Both the position numbers and the translations under genes were made by a program. This document shows, piece after piece, positions 15,203 through 19,282 of a stretch of 19,282 nucleotides of DNA. The notes beneath the pieces are model-generated. The model was given only the letters and a program-made list of their open reading frames with translations. It searched no databases and was not told the DNA's origin. Position 1 is the first letter of the stretch. Each line of letters begins with the position of its first letter. The DNA is from Bacteroidota bacterium. Lineage in GTDB: Bacteria > Bacteroidota > Bacteroidia > Chitinophagales > Chitinophagaceae. Where the stretch lies: the NCBI GenBank assembly GCA_021824855.1, contig JAKAJX010000125.1, forward strand, positions 1 to 19,282. Direction: 5' to 3'.

Positions 15203-18200
15203 ATGAATAATAAATCAGCTCAAATATTTCAAACAGATAATCGTAACCGATGGCAAAAAGTTAAGTGGGTAAGTAGAATATCGCTGTTTGTTATATCCTT
15301 AGCTGTAGCAGTAGTTAGCATTACTTTGTATAAAGAAAGTAAAGAAAACGTAAATATTCCTTTAGAAACCAGAGCTATTAAAAAAGTTTTAAAAGGAGAT
15401 ATTCCCTCCTACCGCCAAAGCAAATTGGGCAGGCAATATAGGGGAATGAGAATGTTTATTAAATCGCAATGGGCAAAGGGTAAGGGCTGCGGACAAAAAG
15501 ATACAATTTTAGACTTATCTAAGTCTCCTTTATTCAGTGATAGTGTAGGTATAAGAGCCGCATTTTATGTATCGTGGGATGCACAATCATTTTTCTCACT
15601 TCGCCGAAATATCAATAAAATTAATTTGGTATTACCCGAATGGTTTTTTATCGATCCAAAAGCCGATACACTAATTACAAGAATTGATAAAAGAGCATTC
15701 GATTATATAAAAAAATCGGGAGTAAAAGTTATGCCAATGCTCTCAAATGCCAATCCGTTTGAAAATGGAAAATTTAATGCCCAAGCTTTACACAGAATTT
15801 TAAATAATAAAAAGAAAAAAGAAAAATTAATTAACGATGTAATTACTCAACTTACGCTCTATAACCTTAATGGAATTAATGTTGATTTTGAAGAATTAAA
15901 AGAAGCCAATAATGAAATATTAAGTCGTTTTCAAAAAGAACTTTATACCAACTTGCATGCAAAAAATTTGTATGTAACACAAAACGTTTCTCCTTTTAAT
16001 GAAGATTATAATTATGAAGAACTTGGAAAATATAACGATTATATTTTTTTAATGGCTTACGATGAACATTCCGATGCTACCAAACCAGGCCCCATTTGCA
16101 GCGAACGTTGGGTTGAAGCAGCAGTAGATAAACTTGCACAGCAAGTGCCTCCTTCTAAAATTATTTTAAATATTGCCGGCTTTGGTTACGATTGGAATAC
16201 AAAAGGTAAAACCGAACCAATTACTTATCAAGAAGCTTTAACCACCGCCAAACAAAGTGATGGAATAATAGATTTTGATAACGATACTTATAACTTACAC
16301 TATCAATATTACGATGGTAAAGATATTTTACATGAAGTACATTTTACCGATGCTGCCACCAACTTTAATTCTTTACGCTTTGCTACTGAATATGGATTGG
16401 CCGGAACGGCACTTTGGAGATTAGGAAGTGAAGATATGAGATTATGGAGTTTTTATAATTTACAAATTAATAAAAAGGCATTAAAAAAATTCGACTTCGA
16501 TGCATTCAACGAAGTTTTAGGAAATGAAGACATTGACTATATTGGCGAAGGTGAAATTTTAGATATCATTTCTTCTCCTTCCGATGGAAAAATTGTTCCC
16601 GAAATTGATACTGCCAGCATGATTATCAGCGAAGAAAATTATGTAAAACTTCCATCAACTTATGTAGTTAAAAAATGGGGTAAAACCTCAGAGAAAAAAT
16701 TAGTACTTACTTACGATGATGGTCCCGACCCCACCTATACCAAACAAATTTTAGATACACTAGCCTATTACCACGTACCTGCCGCATTTTTTATAGTAGG
16801 CATTCAAGCAGAAAATAATATTTCGTTAGTTAAAAGAGAATTTCGCGAAGGACACGAAATAGGAAATCATACTTTTACGCATCCCAATATTGTTGAAGTA
16901 AATAAAAAAAGAGCATTAATTGAATTAGATGCTACCCGTTTATTAATTGAATGTATTACCGGTCATAGTACCATCTTATTCAGAGCACCATTTAATGCCG
17001 ATAGTGACCCCGAAGCACAAGAAGAAATTGTACCAATTGAATTAAGTAGAACCAGAAATTATTTAACTGTAGGTGAGAGTATAGACCCCAATGATTGGGA
17101 AAAAGCCGATAACCCATCATTAAATGGCGATAGTGTTTTTAACCGAGTAGTTCGATATTACAACAACCATTTAAAAGAAGGAGATAGCTCAAATATTATT
17201 TTATTACATGATGCCGGTGGCGATAGAACTGCTACCGTTGCTGCCACAGGAAAAATAATTAGATACTTTTTAAATAAAGGGTACAAGTTTACTACAGTAG
17301 CAGATTTGTTACATAAAAAACCGAACGATGTAATGCCCGAAGTACCAAAAGGAAATGGTTATTTTTTATTGCAACTCAATTATTTTTTAGCAGAATCGGG
17401 CAATATAAGCGGCTATCTTTTAAATTCTTTGTTTATTGTATTTCTTTTCCTAAGTACTATTCGGTTAGTAATACTGGGCATTTTTGCCTTTCTACAAAAA
17501 AGAAAAGAAAAATTAATTTCTTCTTCCCCACTTTCATTTACAACAAATAGGGTTTCTATTATTGTACCTGCCTATAATGAGGAAGTGAATGCAGTAAGCT
17601 CTTTAGAAAATTTATTACAATGCGATTATCCCAATTTTGAAATCATTTTTGTAAACGATGGTAGTACAGATAATACCTATCAAAAAGTAAAAAATGCTTT
17701 TCCAAATCACCCAAAACTTAAGCTACTTAACAAACCAAATGGCGGTAAAGCTTCGGCTTTAAATTTTGGAATAGACAATGCTAAATCAAACTATGTTGTT
17801 TGTGTTGATGCCGATACCAAACTTTTACCCAATGCCGTAACGCAACTTATGCAACACTTTACAAACGAAAATGTAGGTGCTGTTGCAGGTATAGTAAAAG
17901 TGGGCAACGAAAATAATTTACTAACAAAATGGCAGAGTATAGAATATATTTCAAGTCAAAATTTTGATAGAAAAGGATTTGCATACATTAATGCAATAAC
18001 CGTAGTGCCCGGCGCAATTGGTGCATTTAGTAAACAAGCCTTAATAGATGCCGGCGGATTTACTACAGATACATTAGCAGAAGATTGCGATTTAACTATC
18101 AGAATTTTACGTGCCGGCTATATTGTAGCTAACGAACCCAAAGCCATTTCGTATACCGAAGCACCCGAATCGTTAAAACAATTTTCGAAGCAAAGGTTTA

Positions 18201-18625
18201 GATGGAGTTTTGGTGTATTACAAACCTTTTGGAAACATAAAGATGCCTTGTTTAATAATAAATATAAAGCATTGGCTTGGGTAGCTTTACCCGATATTTT
18301 GTTATTTAAATATATTGTTCCTTTTTTTACCCCAATTGCCGATTTCATTATGCTGATAGGTTTATTAACCGATAACAGGGAAAAAATTGGAGGATACTAC
18401 CTAATATTTTTATTAGTAGATGCTTTAATTGCAGGTTTAGCTTTTGCCTTTGATAAAGAAAAACCTTATAAACTAATATGGCTTATTCCACAACGATTAA
18501 TTTATCGTTGGTTAATGCTAATTGTTTTATTCCGCAGTTTTAAAAGGGCTATTAAAGGAGAGTTGCAAAATTGGGGCGTTTTAAAACGTACAGGAAAGAT
18601 GAAAAATATTACCGTTTCTCAATAA
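15203..18625 (+). CDS. Trimodular GH18-like / CE4 polysaccharide deacetylase / GT2 glycosyltransferase
   Basis: A 1140-residue inner-membrane protein with three enzyme domains. After one membrane segment (about 23-44) comes a GH18-like domain (about 110-425) with the active-site strand NGINVDFE, putative acid E230. Next is a CE4 (NodB) deacetylase (about 490-705) with TYDDGPD (504-509, D505/D506), the metal histidines H556 and H560 (HTFTH), RAPF, and LLHD at 667-670. A second membrane segment (about 733-757) is followed by a GT2 domain from 784 with DGSTD, DAD (869-871), ED (960-961) and QRFRW (997-1001), then three C-terminal membrane segments. The topology puts GT2 in the cytoplasm and the other two in the periplasm. 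By analogy with PgaC (GT2) and PgaB (deacetylase plus hydrolase), it may synthesise, export, deacetylate and trim a beta-linked N-acetylhexosamine polymer. The product is not proven. Confidence 0.93.
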   Translation: MNNKSAQIFQTDNRNRWQKVKWVSRISLFVISLAVAVVSITLYKESKENVNIPLETRAIKKVLKGDIPSYRQSKLGRQYRGMRMFIKSQWAKGKGCGQKDTILDLSKSPLFSDSVGIRAAFYVSWDAQSFFSLRRNINKINLVLPEWFFIDPKADTLITRIDKRAFDYIKKSGVKVMPMLSNANPFENGKFNAQALHRILNNKKKKEKLINDVITQLTLYNLNGINVDFEELKEANNEILSRFQKELYTNLHAKNLYVTQNVSPFNEDYNYEELGKYNDYIFLMAYDEHSDATKPGPICSERWVEAAVDKLAQQVPPSKIILNIAGFGYDWNTKGKTEPITYQEALTTAKQSDGIIDFDNDTYNLHYQYYDGKDILHEVHFTDAATNFNSLRFATEYGLAGTALWRLGSEDMRLWSFYNLQINKKALKKFDFDAFNEVLGNEDIDYIGEGEILDIISSPSDGKIVPEIDTASMIISEENYVKLPSTYVVKKWGKTSEKKLVLTYDDGPDPTYTKQILDTLAYYHVPAAFFIVGIQAENNISLVKREFREGHEIGNHTFTHPNIVEVNKKRALIELDATRLLIECITGHSTILFRAPFNADSDPEAQEEIVPIELSRTRNYLTVGESIDPNDWEKADNPSLNGDSVFNRVVRYYNNHLKEGDSSNIILLHDAGGDRTATVAATGKIIRYFLNKGYKFTTVADLLHKKPNDVMPEVPKGNGYFLLQLNYFLAESGNISGYLLNSLFIVFLFLSTIRLVILGIFAFLQKRKEKLISSSPLSFTTNRVSIIVPAYNEEVNAVSSLENLLQCDYPNFEIIFVNDGSTDNTYQKVKNAFPNHPKLKLLNKPNGGKASALNFGIDNAKSNYVVCVDADTKLLPNAVTQLMQHFTNENVGAVAGIVKVGNENNLLTKWQSIEYISSQNFDRKGFAYINAITVVPGAIGAFSKQALIDAGGFTTDTLAEDCDLTIRILRAGYIVANEPKAISYTEAPESLKQFSKQRFRWSFGVLQTFWKHKDALFNNKYKALAWVALPDILLFKYIVPFFTPIADFIMLIGLLTDNREKIGGYYLIFLLVDALIAGLAFAFDKEKPYKLIWLIPQRLIYRWLMLIVLFRSFKRAIKGELQNWGVLKRTGKMKNITVSQ

Positions 18626-18659
18626 CAAAAAAATGAAATTACACTCACCGTTTTTTCAT

Positions 18660-18666
18660 TACTTTG
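18660..18666 (+). promoter_or_regulatory. -7-like box of the transketolase subunit gene
   Basis: TTACTTTGC (18659-18667), the same nonamer as before the trimodular gene, 22 bases before the ATG at 18689. It suggests that the transketolase subunit can be transcribed separately from the upstream gene. Confidence 0.35.
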
Positions 18667-18688
18667 CTTCTTATTCGGAAAAAAATAT

Positions 18689-19282
18689 ATGAAACTAAAA
18701 GATATTCAGGTACTTAACGAAAAAGAAACCCGTGCCGGTTTTGGCGAGGGTGCCTACGAAATTGGAAAAGAAAATAAAGATGTAGTTATTCTTACCGCAG
18801 ATCTTGCGGGCTCTATGAAAATAGCTCCTTTTATCAAAGAATTTCCGGAACGTTTTGTGCAATGCGGAATTGCAGAAGCCAATATGATTGGTATTGCAGC
18901 AGGTTTAACCGTTGGCGGAAAAATTCCCTACACTACCACTTTTGCTAATTTTAGTACCGGAAGAGTTTATGATCAGATACGACAAAGCGTTGCCTACAGC
19001 AATAAAAATGTAAAAATTTGTGCATCGCATGCCGGATTAACTTTAGGAGAAGATGGTGCTACGCATCAAATTTTAGAAGATATAGGTTTAATGAAAATGT
19101 TACCCGGAATGACGGTAATTGTTCCTTGCGATTTTAATCAAACTAAAGCTGCTACAAAAGCAATTGCCTCTTTTAATGGACCGGTATATTTGCGATTTGG
19201 CCGACCAAAATGGCCAAACTTTACAAAAGAAGATGGCAGTGATTTTACAATTGGAAAAGCCCAACAATTAAGTGAAGGAACC
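18689..19282 (+). CDS. Transketolase, C-terminal subunit (cut by window edge)
   Basis: The C-terminal half of transketolase, which transfers two-carbon units in the non-oxidative pentose phosphate pathway. In many bacteria the enzyme is split into an N-terminal thiamine-diphosphate-binding subunit and this pyrimidine-binding/C-terminal subunit. The 198 codons visible are open to the window end and begin with the ATG at 18689. Family segments are TRAGFGEGAYEIGKEN, VVILTADLAGSMK, CGIAEANMIGIAAGL (with the ThDP-activating Glu), FANFSTGRVYDQIRQSVAYS, ASHAGLTLGEDGATHQ and GPVYLRFGRP. The N-terminal subunit, usually the gene just upstream, is not here: the upstream gene is the polysaccharide enzyme, 63 bp away. 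The partner may lie beyond the right edge or elsewhere. Confidence 0.93.
   Translation, partial: MKLKDIQVLNEKETRAGFGEGAYEIGKENKDVVILTADLAGSMKIAPFIKEFPERFVQCGIAEANMIGIAAGLTVGGKIPYTTTFANFSTGRVYDQIRQSVAYSNKNVKICASHAGLTLGEDGATHQILEDIGLMKMLPGMTVIVPCDFNQTKAATKAIASFNGPVYLRFGRPKWPNFTKEDGSDFTIGKAQQLSEGT

Noticed and set aside
18630..18662. Possible terminator between the trimodular gene and transketolase (AATGAAA ... TTTCATT)
   Set aside because: The stem is short and AT-only and is not followed by a T run; it is not convincing as a terminator.

Overview
The window looks like chromosomal housekeeping DNA from a member of the Bacteroidota, probably a Chitinophagia/Sphingobacteriia-type lineage. The evidence is an AT-rich composition, an IPExxxVDY-family protein, an outer-membrane barrel of the type common in this phylum, split transketolase subunits, a divergent birA / rsfS-ftsH arrangement, and several TAnnTTTG-like (-7) promoter boxes of the Bacteroidota type in place of E. 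coli-like promoters. I see no rRNA, tRNA, CRISPR array, insertion sequence or phage gene, and no gap over 300 bases without a gene.

Layout. 1-1300 (minus): rsfS followed by ftsH, which runs off the left edge. 1375-2238 (plus): biotin-protein ligase. 2233-4597 (minus): a tight three-gene run of an M28 metallopeptidase with a PDZ domain, an IPExxxVDY protein and a pterin-4a-carbinolamine dehydratase. 4756-6870 (plus): ferrous iron transporter FeoB. 6872-7627 (minus): outer-membrane beta-barrel protein. 7832-10307 (minus): two paralogous 401-residue GAF-domain histidine kinases in tandem, with a terminator after the second. 10423-10899 (minus): Bcp-type peroxiredoxin. 11027-12673 (plus): only the N-terminal half of carbamoyl-phosphate synthase large subunit. 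12670-15099 (minus): membrane LTA-synthase/sulfatase-like protein. 15203-18625 (plus): a 1140-residue fusion of a GH18-like domain, a CE4 polysaccharide deacetylase and a GT2 glycosyltransferase. 18689-19282 (plus): start of a transketolase C-terminal subunit, cut by the right edge.

How the genes fit together. Most are independent housekeeping genes. The most system-like part is 12670-18625, where two cell-envelope genes are transcribed divergently from a 103-bp region: a phosphoglycerol/phosphoethanolamine-transferase-like enzyme, and a single polypeptide that could polymerise, deacetylate and cut an N-acetylhexosamine polymer across the inner membrane. The kinase pair is a recent-looking tandem duplication. 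One copy has lost a conserved GAF motif, and both keep an identical 13-nt sequence just upstream of the start codon.

The most unusual points are the half-length carB that stops exactly at a domain border, the trimodular polysaccharide enzyme, the diverged kinase pair, and three convergent gene pairs whose ends overlap or nearly touch.
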